This document shows positions 1 through 8,203 of a DNA stretch of 64,000 nt, one piece after another. Where the stretch lies: contig NZ_CACSJJ010000004.1 in the NCBI RefSeq assembly GCF_902706295.1, positions 124,001 to 188,000 on the forward strand. The letters are read 5' to 3'. Source of the DNA: Arthrobacter sp. 18067 (lineage in GTDB: Bacteria > Actinomycetota > Actinomycetes > Actinomycetales > Micrococcaceae). A program made the position numbers and the translations under genes. How positions within the stretch are numbered: position 1 is the stretch's first letter; each line of letters opens with the position of its first letter. The notes beneath the pieces are model-generated. The model did not search any database and was not told the origin of the DNA. It saw nothing but the letters and a program-made list of their open reading frames with translations.

Positions 1-811
1 TCATGTTCGCGGCAACGGCCTTGCGGACTCCACGAACCGGCGTCCGGGCAGATACGGCCAAGCCCGTCCGGCTGTCAGCGGAACCTTCGGCAGCGGCCGG
101 CACCTCTGCCTTGGACGGAGCAACGGCAGGAGCGGCAGGAGCCTCCGGCACAGAAATGGCTGCCTCCACGTCCTTGCGCATGATCAGACCGCTGGCGCCC
201 GAGCCCTCGATCGCGTCGAGGGAAACACCGTGGTCGCGGGCCATCTTCCGGACCAGGGGCGAGATGACAGCACTCAACTTGCCGGGGATACGGGTCCCGG
301 CAACCGCCGGTTCCATGACCGGTTCAGCAGCGGGCTCGGCAACACGATCAACGACGGCGACGCTCGCCTTGCGCGGCCGGGTTCGTCCACCGGTTACTCC
401 ACCAGGGGTGCCATAGCCGATCAGAACATTGCCGGAACCGGCCTTCTCCTCAGTCCGATACGTCTCCGCGGCAGCATCAACGGCGGGTGAGGCCTCGATT
501 CCCGAGGAAACGGCAGTGGGAGCGGCAGACTCGGCGGTGACAGCGGGCGCAGCCGCCGCAGAACCAATGCGAGCAATCGAGATCAGCGGCTTGCCGACGT
601 CGAGAGTTTCACCGGCCTGGCCGTGAAGCTCGGCGACAGTGCCGGCGTAGGGCGAGGGAACCTCAACCATGGACTTGGCGGTTTCGACCTCGGCGACGGG
701 CTGGTCAACCCTGACCTCGTCGCCCACGGCGACAAGCCAGTTCACCAGTTCAGCCTCGGTGAGGCCCTCTCCCAGGTCGGGCAGTTTGAAGACCTGCATA
801 TCTGAGCTCAT
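1..811 (-). CDS. bkdC: Branched-chain 2-oxoacid dehydrogenase E2 (dihydrolipoamide acyltransferase), 3' end outside window
   Basis: The minus-strand reading frame stays open from an ATG at 811 to the left edge, about 270 residues, so the catalytic domain is missing from view. The first 80 residues form a biotinyl-lipoyl domain: the motif ETAKSMVEV holds the lysine that would carry lipoate. A long Ala/Pro-rich linker follows. Around residues 185-225 is a peripheral subunit-binding domain (motifs ISPLVRKMARDHGV and GSGASGLIMRKDV), which docks E1 or E3. The protein would transfer the acyl group from E1 to CoA in the mitochondrial-type 2-oxoacid dehydrogenase complex. It starts 2 bases after the E1beta stop codon, so the three genes form one operon. 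The linked Lrp/AsnC regulator favours branched-chain substrates, but a pyruvate dehydrogenase cannot be excluded from the sequence alone. Confidence 0.9.
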   Translation of the reverse strand, partial: MSSDMQVFKLPDLGEGLTEAELVNWLVAVGDEVRVDQPVAEVETAKSMVEVPSPYAGTVAELHGQAGETLDVGKPLISIARIGSAAAAPAVTAESAAPTAVSSGIEASPAVDAAAETYRTEEKAGSGNVLIGYGTPGGVTGGRTRPRKASVAVVDRVAEPAAEPVMEPAVAGTRIPGKLSAVISPLVRKMARDHGVSLDAIEGSGASGLIMRKDVEAAISVPEAPAAPAVAPSKAEVPAAAEGSADSRTGLAVSARTPVRGVRKAVAANM

Positions 812-813
812 GG

Positions 814-1902
814 TCAGTCCTCCCATTGAAGGTCGTCGACGGCGTCGAGGATACGGTCGACGCTCGGCAGGTAGTAGTGCTCCAACTTGGGAGACGGGAA
901 CGGAACGTCGAAGCCGGTCACGCGGAGAATCGGCGCGGCCAGGTAGTGGAACGCACGTTCCTGGACACGAGCAACGATCTCGGAGGACACAGACGCGAAT
1001 CCATGTGCTTCAGCGATCACGACGGCGCGTCCCGTCTTGCGCACGGACGCACAGACGGTCTCATCGTCGAAGGGGACGAGGGTTCGGACGTCGATGACCT
1101 CGAGAGAGCGTCCCTCTTCGGCAGCAGCTGCTGCTGCCGCGAGTGCGGTGGGGACGGACGGGCCGTAGGCGATGAGCGTCGCGTCCGTGCCGGGACGGGC
1201 AACAGCGGCGCGGCCCTCTGTGGAGGTGCCGGCGTCGTGCTCTGCCCGCAAGGCGCCCAAATCCACCTGGTCCTTGGACCAGTAGAGCTTCTTGGGCTCC
1301 ATGAACATGACAGGGTCATCGGAGTCGATGGCTTCGCGCAACATGCGGTAGCCGTCGGCCACTGTCGCCGGGGTGTAGACCTTCAGGCCGGCCGTGTGGG
1401 CGTAGTACGACTCAGAAGAGTCGCAGTGGTGCTCCACTCCCCCAATGCCGCCGGCGTACGGAACACGGATGACCATGGGCATTTTGAGCTTGCCCTTGGT
1501 GCGGTTGTGCATCTTGGCAACGTGGCTGACGATCTGCTCGAAGGCCGGGTAGGCGAAAGCGTCGAACTGCATTTCGATGACGGGACGCATGCCGTTGATG
1601 GCCATGCCCACTGCCATGCCGACGATGCCGGATTCCGCCAGCGGAGTGTCGAAGCAGCGCTGTTCACCGAACTCGGCCATGAGTCCGTCGGTGATTCGGA
1701 AGACGCCGCCCAGCATGCCGACGTCCTCGCCGAAGACCAGGACCGACGGGTCATTGCGCATGGCATCGGCCATGGCGGTGTTGAGTGCCTTGGCCATGGT
1801 GAGGCTCTGCGGGCCGGTTGCCTCTGCGGTGGCCGCAGCGGAAGCAGCGGCGCTGGCGGTGGCTGCGCTGACATTGCCGTTGACGGTGGTGGTGACGGTC
1901 AT
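814..1902 (-). CDS. bkdB: 2-oxoisovalerate dehydrogenase E1 beta subunit
   Basis: A 362-residue protein of the transketolase-like E1 beta family. With E1alpha it forms the alpha2beta2 thiamine-diphosphate enzyme that decarboxylates branched-chain 2-oxoacids. Visible family motifs are FGEDVGMLGGVFRIT near residue 60, EMQFDAFAYPAFEQIV near 115 and the C-terminal transketolase domain with VIDVRTLVPFD and VVIAEAHGFASVSSEIV. The first 35 residues are a low-complexity Thr/Ala tail before the conserved start (LTMAKALNTAM), so a later start is possible. Its ATG overlaps the E1alpha stop by 4 bases, which indicates translational coupling. The assignment to branched-chain rather than pyruvate substrate is inferred from context. 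Confidence 0.9.
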   Translation of the reverse strand: MTVTTTVNGNVSAATASAAASAAATAEATGPQSLTMAKALNTAMADAMRNDPSVLVFGEDVGMLGGVFRITDGLMAEFGEQRCFDTPLAESGIVGMAVGMAINGMRPVIEMQFDAFAYPAFEQIVSHVAKMHNRTKGKLKMPMVIRVPYAGGIGGVEHHCDSSESYYAHTAGLKVYTPATVADGYRMLREAIDSDDPVMFMEPKKLYWSKDQVDLGALRAEHDAGTSTEGRAAVARPGTDATLIAYGPSVPTALAAAAAAAEEGRSLEVIDVRTLVPFDDETVCASVRKTGRAVVIAEAHGFASVSSEIVARVQERAFHYLAAPILRVTGFDVPFPSPKLEHYYLPSVDRILDAVDDLQWED

Positions 1903-3134
1903 TTTGCGCTCTCCGTTCCGGCGTTATAGGTGTTACCGGTGTTGTCGGCGCTTTCGGCGCGGGCGAGTTCGCTGGCGAGCAGTTCGGACTGCTCCTTCAG
2001 CTGCGGGGTGGGCTTGGCAAAGACGTACTTGAACAGGTCCAGCGGCTGGACCGGAACATCCTCACCCAGGCCATCACGGAGCTGAGTGGCGACGGATTCG
2101 GCGTGCTCGGCGATCTTCTTGCTGGCCTCATCGTCGAGGAGACCTTTGTCCGTGAGGTAAGACTTCATGCGCGCCAGCGGATCCTTGGCCTGCCATTCGG
2201 CGACTTCGCTGTCCGGACGGTAGCGGGTGGCGTCGTCGGCGTTGGTGTGGGCCTGCATGCGGTACGTGTGGGCCTCAATCAGCAGCGGCCCGGAGCCGTC
2301 GCGGGCCAGCTTCACGGCCCGGTCCATCACGGCGAGCAGCGCGACGAGGTCGTTGCCGTCCACACGCTCACCGGCCATGCCGTAGCCAACGGCCTTGTGG
2401 GCCAGCGACGGCGCCACGGACTGGTGGCTGAGCGGGACGGAGATGGCGTACTTGTTGTTCTGCACGAAGAAGATGACGGGCAGGTGGAAAACGGCGGCGA
2501 AGTTCAGTGCCTCGTGGAAGTCACCTTCGCTGGTGGCGCCGTCTCCACACATGGCCATCACTACAGTGTCTTCGCCGCGCAGCTTGGCAGCATGCGCGAC
2601 ACCGACGGCGTGCAGCAGCTGGGTGGTGAGCGGGGTGCACTGGATGCCGACGTTGTGCTCTTTGGGGTCGTACCCTCCGTGCCAGTCACCGCGGAAGATG
2701 GTCATCACCTCTACGGGGTCTACCCCGCGGGTCATGACGGCGACGGCGTCACGGTAGGTAGGGAACAGCCAGTCGCCTTCGCTGAGGCACATGGCAGCTG
2801 CAACCTGGCAGGCTTCCTGGCCATGGCTTGAGGGGTAGACGGCCATGCGGCCCTGCCGGACCAGCGCAGAGTTCTGGTCGTTGACGCGACGTCCGACGAC
2901 GAGCTTCTCGTAAGCGGCCATCAGTTCAGCATCGCTGGGTGTGGGGTACTCGTGGCCGGGTTCGGTGCCTTGCTCGTCATGGGAGCGGAGGGTGCCGTCC
3001 GGATTCACCATCTGGATCTGGTGCCGGGCGGGGAGCATGTAGTCCTCAACGCTGATGCCGAATTTTGTCCGAACGTCAGCAGCATGGTCCTCTACAGCCG
3101 TTTCCGGCGCAGAGTGGTCTGCATGGATCGTCAT
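1899..3134 (-). CDS. bkdA: 2-oxoisovalerate dehydrogenase E1 alpha subunit
   Basis: A 411-residue thiamine-diphosphate-dependent E1 alpha subunit. The TPP motif is plain: GDGATSEGDFHEALNFA followed by FFVQNNKYAIS (the GDG...NN pattern) near residues 195-235. MCLSEGDWLFPTYRD and RMQAHTNADDATRYR also fit the family; the second is the phosphorylation-loop region in mitochondrial homologues. This is the first gene of the bkd operon and reads away from the Lrp/AsnC gene at 3305. It catalyses the first, irreversible step in oxidation of valine, leucine and isoleucine keto acids, and so feeds branched fatty acid primers and acyl-CoA catabolism. Confidence 0.92.
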   Translation of the reverse strand: MTIHADHSAPETAVEDHAADVRTKFGISVEDYMLPARHQIQMVNPDGTLRSHDEQGTEPGHEYPTPSDAELMAAYEKLVVGRRVNDQNSALVRQGRMAVYPSSHGQEACQVAAAMCLSEGDWLFPTYRDAVAVMTRGVDPVEVMTIFRGDWHGGYDPKEHNVGIQCTPLTTQLLHAVGVAHAAKLRGEDTVVMAMCGDGATSEGDFHEALNFAAVFHLPVIFFVQNNKYAISVPLSHQSVAPSLAHKAVGYGMAGERVDGNDLVALLAVMDRAVKLARDGSGPLLIEAHTYRMQAHTNADDATRYRPDSEVAEWQAKDPLARMKSYLTDKGLLDDEASKKIAEHAESVATQLRDGLGEDVPVQPLDLFKYVFAKPTPQLKEQSELLASELARAESADNTGNTYNAGTESAK

Positions 3135-3247
3135 TGGTCCGTCCTTCTCTAGCCACTATGTGCTTCCAGTATGTTCCCCGGCGATGTTTCGTATCCAGCT
3201 TTCCGCCGAATCATGGAAGGGCTTGCGAGATGTGGCTATTCTGAAAG

Positions 3248-3256
3248 ACAAATTGT
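3248..3256. promoter_or_regulatory. Possible AsnC/Lrp-type operator between bkdA and its divergent regulator
   Basis: The short palindrome ACAAATTGT lies in the 170-base divergent intergenic region, followed at once by a second TAATTGTGA half. AT-rich imperfect palindromes between an Lrp gene and its target are typical for this family. The site is too short to be certain and no consensus was checked. Confidence 0.25.
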
Positions 3257-3304
3257 AATTGTGAGCTGGGTAACGTGCCCGTGCTGTAGACGATTTGGAG
3301 TGCC

Positions 3305-3769
3305 ATGAGCGAGACCGAGGCGGAACAGACCGCCGTTCCCCTGGACAGCGTGGACCGGGACATCATCCGCGAGCTGACCACCGACGGACGCATGTCCATC
3401 ACCCAGGTGGCTGAGAACGTGCATATCAGCCGCGCTCACGCCTACTCGCGGATTGCCCGGCTCACCGGCGAGGGGGTGCTGACGAAGTTCACTGCCTTGG
3501 TGGACCCCATCAAGGCAGGCCTGCGGTCATCTGCCTATGTGACGTTGAAGGTTCAGCAGCACTCTTGGCGCGAGCTCAAGGAACAACTCCGCGCGATTCC
3601 GGAGGTTCACCACATCGCACTGGTGGGCGGAGACTTTGACGTTATTCTGCTGGTCCGGGCCACAGACAACATCCACCTCCGCCGTGTGATCTTCGACCAG
3701 TTGCAGTCCATGGATGGAGTGCTGGATACCCAGACTTTCCTTGTATTTGAGGACGTTGATACGCGCTAG
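3305..3769 (+). CDS. Lrp/AsnC family transcriptional regulator
   Basis: A 154-residue protein with the standard two-domain layout. The N-terminal winged helix (residues 15-65) includes LDSVDRDIIRELTTDGRMS and VAENVHISRAHAYSRIARL. The C-terminal RAM ligand-binding/oligomerisation domain (residues 75-150) includes EVHHIALVGGDFDVILLVRATD. It is transcribed divergently from the bkd operon with 170 bases between the start codons, an arrangement like that of bkdR and the bkd genes in other bacteria. By inference it senses a branched-chain amino acid or keto acid and controls the operon, and perhaps itself. Confidence 0.9.
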   Translation: MSETEAEQTAVPLDSVDRDIIRELTTDGRMSITQVAENVHISRAHAYSRIARLTGEGVLTKFTALVDPIKAGLRSSAYVTLKVQQHSWRELKEQLRAIPEVHHIALVGGDFDVILLVRATDNIHLRRVIFDQLQSMDGVLDTQTFLVFEDVDTR

Positions 3770-3829
3770 GCGCTCCCGGCGGCTCCTGGCTGGGAGGGAG
3801 CACCCATTTCCGAACCTTAGACTGTCTCC

Positions 3830-4402
3830 GTGCCCCTCAAAATTGCCCCCGCCACGCGTGTCATTGGCGTTGTTGTAGGGGCATGTTTTTTGGCGGGATT
3901 GCTTTGGCTGATCGCAGCCTTTCAATTCTTCTATGACCCTCCGCAAGCGACCCCTCACCGCACGGACGCGATCGTTGTCCTGGGCGGCATGAGCAGGGAG
4001 CGGCTGCCGGTGGCCCAGGAATTGCAGCAAGACTTGGACATCCCGGTTCTTGTGGTCTCAACGACCGGCTTGGCAGGCAATGCTGAGGGTGATGCCCTGT
4101 GCGATGGGGACGACAGCGATCCTGACCTCGTATGCTTCCGTCCTTCGCCACTGAATACGCGGGGTGAGGCGGACGCCCTCCGCACCCTGATTGCCGACCA
4201 TGGCTGGAAGTCCGTGACTGTAGTGACGTCCGAGTATCACGTGATGCGCGCAGGCACCCTGATTGAGCAATGCACTTCCGCGGAGGTACAAATGGTTGGA
4301 TCACAGCCCGATCTTTCCGCGGGTGCGTGGCTGGACCGCTTTGTGGTGGAGACCGGCGGGTTGATGGACACGTGGATTCGACCGGAGTGTTCATCCAACT
4401 AG
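3830..4402 (+). CDS. YdcF/SanA-like DUF218 membrane protein
   Basis: A 190-residue protein starting at a GTG. It has one N-terminal membrane segment (residues 9-30, VIGVVVGACFLAGLLWLIAA) and then a DUF218 fold: DAIVVLGGMSRERLPVAQEL near residue 46 and VTVVTSEYHVMRAGTLIEQC near residue 130. Members of this family (YdcF, SanA) are envelope-linked proteins, and several are tied to polysaccharide or lipid carrier metabolism, but no reaction can be assigned here. It lies just upstream of the surface-polysaccharide locus on the same strand but is separated from it by 209 bases, so it may not belong to it. Confidence 0.75.
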   Translation: MPLKIAPATRVIGVVVGACFLAGLLWLIAAFQFFYDPPQATPHRTDAIVVLGGMSRERLPVAQELQQDLDIPVLVVSTTGLAGNAEGDALCDGDDSDPDLVCFRPSPLNTRGEADALRTLIADHGWKSVTVVTSEYHVMRAGTLIEQCTSAEVQMVGSQPDLSAGAWLDRFVVETGGLMDTWIRPECSSN

Positions 4403-4611
4403 ATGTGACACACGGTCAATCGCTGGCGGTATATGACAAAACTGGTTAACCCATGCAGGTGGCAGTCGTATCGTTGTCGAAGCCCTTCAAGGGTTTTGCT
4501 ATCTTCTTGGCCACTTGAAGATTCTGGTCAAGCTATTGAGTTTTGGGGATGCAGCGCGCCATCCTTTTGCCATAGGTCCAAGGTCTCACCCTACGAGCCC
4601 AAGGATCCTCC

Positions 4612-6258
4612 GTGGCCACTTTCAGAGCAGAGCCGACAACCTTTCCTCCCTACAGGTCCCGTCACCTTATAGCAGGCCTTATGGCAGCTATGGTTCTGGT
4701 GCTCGGTATCCTTCACGGGGCCCCAGCCCAAGCTGCGAATTCTCCCGTTTATCCCATCAGTGGTTATTTCATATACGGCAGCACCAGCGATGCAAACAAT
4801 TTGAAGAAACTGACAGACATAAAGTCAGTAGGTGGTGACACCGTGATCACCTTCGGGTCGCTACTCAAGCCTGCAACGCTTTCCACCATCCCGACGGGGT
4901 GCACAATATCAGGGGTCAACTGCGCAAATGCCGCTTCTTCCGGCGTCAGCGTGAACCGCTACTTCACCTACTCAGACAACAGTTCATGGGGATCACCGGC
5001 CCTGCTGTGTGCACGCGATAAGACCGTCACCAACGGCACCACCAAATACACCATACTGCTGCTGCCCATTCAGGGAAGCGGTTGCACTTCCTCCACAAAC
5101 ACCTACGACGTGGTGGTGATAACGGGCGGCCTGTCTTCTATTTCAATCTCTCTCGGTAAGACCGCCACCAGCCTCGGCATGAAGTACTACGCGGGGCTCC
5201 CCGCACCGGTGAAGAGAACGGACCTTACCTACCTCCCCGATCTCTCATACCAGGCCACATTCTCCCTTTTCACAGCGCGATTCTTGCTTTACCAGGCGGC
5301 AGTCAATGACGTCCCCGGTCTAGCAGGCTTCTACCATCACACAGAAATGCCCCTCAGCAACGGCTCCGTCTGGGATGCCGTATTGACTGTTTACGAGATT
5401 CAGAATTCAAGGATTGCCCAATACCAACCGACTCGCTCGGCGATCGTCAGCCCTTACATCGACTCACGAAGCGCCTTCTCTGGCAAAGTAACAGTGAGCC
5501 AAGCGCGCGAAGCTGTAGAGAACATTGCCAACACTGCTAACGGAGTAGACCTGGCAATCGCGGTCCAAGACGGCATGGGAACCGGCAAGGGCGCCTCATT
5601 TTTCGGAAGCGAATCCGGCAACAGCGTGGATCAGTACGCAGCCGCGATAGTGGGAAACGGATCATGGGGAAGCAAATACTTGGCTCCCACGCGCGACTAC
5701 TTCGCAGCTCTCGCTGAAGGAGTGGAGGGGACCGGAGCGGAGTTGTGGGCAAACTTGGAAGGCATGGCCCCAGCAACTACGCAGAATCCATGTGACAACA
5801 GCCTGCGGGGTCAGACAACCAAGGCAAGAATGAATAAGCAGCTGCAGCAGCTGGGAAACGCTCCAGGCAAAGTCATTTCCTTTATGTGGGACCCCTACTA
5901 CACATGTGCCGGAACGTATGCACCGATGCTGGACCGCCTCAAGTCCACCAGCACGACCCCCGTCATTACCGACTCCATATTCTACGGAAATGGTGACGTC
6001 CTTGTCACTGGTCAAAACCTGAGCGGTGGAACGGTACAGGTCAAATGGACCGATGCTTACGGGAAGGTGTCCGACAAGACCGTCGCAGCCACCGGCTACA
6101 ACTCAACCTATGGGAAGCAGCTAGGGATCAACCCCCTTGTTGAGTCTGTGACTGCCAAGCTTGGCAGCACTTCGCTGGGCTCGGGCAAGAACTACTTCGT
6201 CAATGTGACTAACGGTTCGGGAGTAAAAAACGACGCCCTCTATTCCGATCGTGGTTGA
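4612..6258 (+). CDS. Secreted glycoside-hydrolase-like protein (DUF4434-like), paralogue of 30167-31861
   Basis: A 548-residue protein with a GTG start preceded by AAGGA at a spacing of 6. Residues 18-42 form a signal peptide ending APAQAA. The mature part opens with YPISGYFI and carries GFYHHTEMP (near residue 241) and ELWANLEGM (near 383). The two Glu-bearing strands are placed like the acid/base and nucleophile glutamates of a TIM-barrel hydrolase. The order and wording resemble DUF4434 proteins, but I am not certain of the family. The last 100 residues look like an Ig-like fold (ITDSIFYGNGDVLVTGQNL). A very similar protein is encoded at 30167, at the other end of the polysaccharide locus. 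A role in trimming or processing the exported polymer is inference. A strong hairpin follows the gene. Confidence 0.75.
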   Translation: MATFRAEPTTFPPYRSRHLIAGLMAAMVLVLGILHGAPAQAANSPVYPISGYFIYGSTSDANNLKKLTDIKSVGGDTVITFGSLLKPATLSTIPTGCTISGVNCANAASSGVSVNRYFTYSDNSSWGSPALLCARDKTVTNGTTKYTILLLPIQGSGCTSSTNTYDVVVITGGLSSISISLGKTATSLGMKYYAGLPAPVKRTDLTYLPDLSYQATFSLFTARFLLYQAAVNDVPGLAGFYHHTEMPLSNGSVWDAVLTVYEIQNSRIAQYQPTRSAIVSPYIDSRSAFSGKVTVSQAREAVENIANTANGVDLAIAVQDGMGTGKGASFFGSESGNSVDQYAAAIVGNGSWGSKYLAPTRDYFAALAEGVEGTGAELWANLEGMAPATTQNPCDNSLRGQTTKARMNKQLQQLGNAPGKVISFMWDPYYTCAGTYAPMLDRLKSTSTTPVITDSIFYGNGDVLVTGQNLSGGTVQVKWTDAYGKVSDKTVAATGYNSTYGKQLGINPLVESVTAKLGSTSLGSGKNYFVNVTNGSGVKNDALYSDRG

Positions 6259-6266
6259 CACACGCT

Positions 6267-6308
6267 GACGGCGGCGGCCGGCCCACTAAGGTGGGTCGGC
6301 CGCCGTCG
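6267..6308 (+). terminator. GC-rich hairpin after the glycoside-hydrolase-like gene
   Basis: An inverted repeat with arms around GGCCGGCCCAC and GTGGGTCGGCC and a 4-base loop lies 8 bases after the stop codon. There is no T run. It is placed as an intrinsic terminator of the kind common in high-GC actinobacteria. Confidence 0.6.
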
Positions 6309-6442
6309 CTAAGTCATTCCTCTCAACCTCCGACCCACAGCAGAGAAGCACTTCTCGAGTGAGTGGATGTGTCACTGGAGTCCCTGGATGCAAGAATTGG
6401 ACGTGACCCCGTTTCGTTCCAACGCACCCGAGGAGTGATGAA

Positions 6443-6775
6443 GTGACGAACCCTGTTACCCGAACAGCGCCCCCTTCGCCTGCTCCGCGCCACATGCGAA
6501 GGCGTCGTTTCAGGGGCGACGTTCCATCTGCGCTCCTGCCTTGGCATCAGCCCAGCGAAATGGAGGCCGGCCGCGCTCGGCCAGCGCCTGCCAACCGAAC
6601 ATCACCTCCGTCCCGACCAGTGGTAATGGCACCTCCGGTCACGGCTCCGGAACTTCCCAAGGGCACATCCAAAGACACTGGCCTTCGACGCAAACGCCTG
6701 GTTGCCCTCGCAGTTGTGACGCTTGTCTCTTTGAGTATTCCGATTCTGGCTCTGACCTTGATGTTTGGCCGCTAA
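6443..6775 (+). CDS. Small membrane protein with basic, proline-rich N-terminus
   Basis: A 110-residue hypothetical protein. The GTG start has AGGAG 7 bases upstream, which supports it as a real gene. Residues 1-85 are rich in Pro, Arg and Ala without a recognisable domain. Residues 86-108 form a single membrane segment (VALAVVTLVSLSIPILALTL), preceded by the positive cluster RRKR, so the N-terminus should face the cytoplasm. It sits 90 bases before wecB on the same strand. No function can be assigned. The reading frame could be spurious, though the ribosome-binding site and the membrane helix argue against that. Confidence 0.5.
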   Translation: MTNPVTRTAPPSPAPRHMRRRRFRGDVPSALLPWHQPSEMEAGRARPAPANRTSPPSRPVVMAPPVTAPELPKGTSKDTGLRRKRLVALAVVTLVSLSIPILALTLMFGR

Positions 6776-6864
6776 GCCTTTTATTGCGTCATACGTAATT
6801 GAGGACCTCTAGGGACGGTGCGATAGCATCGGCTGGTCAGCCACTGCCTTTCTCGGGGGAATCC

Positions 6865-8007
6865 ATGCCCATCGTCATGCCAATTTTCGGTACACGTCCG
6901 GAAGCCATCAAAATGGCTCCGATCGTCACCGCCTTTCAAGAGTCTGCAGACTTCGAGTGCGTGGTGACCGTCACTGGTCAGCACCGTGAGATGCTGGACC
7001 AAGTCAACGAATTGTTCGGAATCGTCCCGGACCACGACCTGAACATCCTGCAGCAACGTCAATCGTTGTCCGCCATCATGACCCGCACGATTGACGGCTT
7101 GGACAAGCTGTTTGCCGCCAACAAGCCCGATGCAGTCATCGTTCAGGGTGACACGACGACGTCCACGGCCGGTGCAATCGCTGCCTTCTACCATGGCATC
7201 CCCGTGGTGCACGTAGAGGCCGGACTCCGGAGCGGTGATCTGTTCTCTCCGTTCCCTGAAGAAGCAAACCGCAAAATCACGAGCCAGATCTCCAGCCTTC
7301 ACTTGGCCCCGACCAGCGTAAGCCGGGCCAACCTCCTGGCCGAGGGCATTGCTGAAAGCGATATCGTCGTCACCGGCAACTCGGTCATTGATGCGCTCCT
7401 GACCACCGTGGACAAGCACATCCCGTTCTCCGATCCGCAGCTGGAGGAGCTCGCTGCCAGCGGCCGGCGGATCCTTCTGGTCACGACGCACCGCCGGGAA
7501 AACCAGGGCGATGCCATGCGTGGAGTTGGACGCGCTTTGGCTCGCATTGCGGAAGCAGAGCCGGAACTCGTGATCGTGTTGCCGGCCCACAAGAACCCGG
7601 TCGTTCGCGAAGCGGTTCTGCCTGCCCTCGAAGGCAAACAGAACGTCATCGTCACCGAGCCCTTGGCCTACGGCGAATTTACCCGGATGCTGTCATTGGC
7701 TCACATCGTTCTCACGGACTCCGGCGGAGTCCAGGAAGAGGCACCCAGTCTCGGCAAACCGGTTCTCGTCATGCGCGATAACACGGAGCGGCCGGAAGCA
7801 GTCGACGCCGGAACCGTAACGCTTATCGGCACGGATGAAGAGAAAATCGTCAAGGAAGTCGACCGCCTCTTGAATCAGCAGGATGCATTCGACGCCATGG
7901 CGAACGCCGTGAATCCCTACGGTGACGGCAAGGCTGCCGCGCGAACGGTTGCAGCTGTGGCCCAGCTCCTCGGTACCGGTTCACGTATTCCAGAATTCGT
8001 AAGCTGA
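6865..8007 (+). CDS. wecB: UDP-N-acetylglucosamine 2-epimerase (non-hydrolysing)
   Basis: A 380-residue enzyme that interconverts UDP-GlcNAc and UDP-ManNAc, the first step towards UDP-ManNAcA. Family motifs are present in order: FGTRPEAIKMAP near the start, VQGDTTSTAGA, HVEAGLRSGD, THRREN and, near residue 290, DSGGVQEEAPSLGKPVLVMRD with NTERPE. I place the start at the ATG at 6865, with GGGGGA five bases upstream, rather than at an upstream TTG; this gives the usual family length. The partner dehydrogenase WecC is encoded on the opposite arm at 21142-22440. A long perfect inverted repeat follows the stop codon. Confidence 0.95.
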   Translation: MPIVMPIFGTRPEAIKMAPIVTAFQESADFECVVTVTGQHREMLDQVNELFGIVPDHDLNILQQRQSLSAIMTRTIDGLDKLFAANKPDAVIVQGDTTTSTAGAIAAFYHGIPVVHVEAGLRSGDLFSPFPEEANRKITSQISSLHLAPTSVSRANLLAEGIAESDIVVTGNSVIDALLTTVDKHIPFSDPQLEELAASGRRILLVTTHRRENQGDAMRGVGRALARIAEAEPELVIVLPAHKNPVVREAVLPALEGKQNVIVTEPLAYGEFTRMLSLAHIVLTDSGGVQEEAPSLGKPVLVMRDNTERPEAVDAGTVTLIGTDEEKIVKEVDRLLNQQDAFDAMANAVNPYGDGKAAARTVAAVAQLLGTGSRIPEFVS

Positions 8008-8012
8008 TTTGA

Positions 8013-8046
8013 AGCTGCCCTGGCTGGACGTCCAGCCAGGGCAGCT
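8013..8046 (+). terminator. Perfect 17-bp inverted repeat after wecB
   Basis: Arms AGCTGCCCTGGCTGGAC and GTCCAGCCAGGGCAGCT abut with no unpaired loop and begin 5 bases after the wecB stop. There is no T run. It probably ends wecB transcription, which makes the following gene a separate transcription unit. Confidence 0.65.
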
Positions 8047-8203
8047 GCCTATCCGTTGCGGGTAGGAACTCTTGCCTCCGGACGGCTGTTGCGCGTTGTC
8101 CCCGCCCTGCGCATGACAGATGCTCTTGGCGACACTCACCTAAGATAGTGCTCGAATGTGGCCGTTCAGGGGCAGATAGCCCGACTACGGCGTAAGGAAT
8201 CGC

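Noticed and set aside
826..1929. Long plus-strand frame opposite E1beta (367 codons)
   Set aside because: It mirrors the minus-strand E1beta gene. The predicted protein has no family resemblance, while the minus-strand protein has clear motifs.
4403..4611. Possible small gene or riboswitch before the first glycoside-hydrolase-like gene
   Set aside because: No start with a ribosome-binding site and only a weak hairpin (AAGCCC/GGGTTT near 4480-4497) were seen, which could equally be a weak terminator of the upstream gene.
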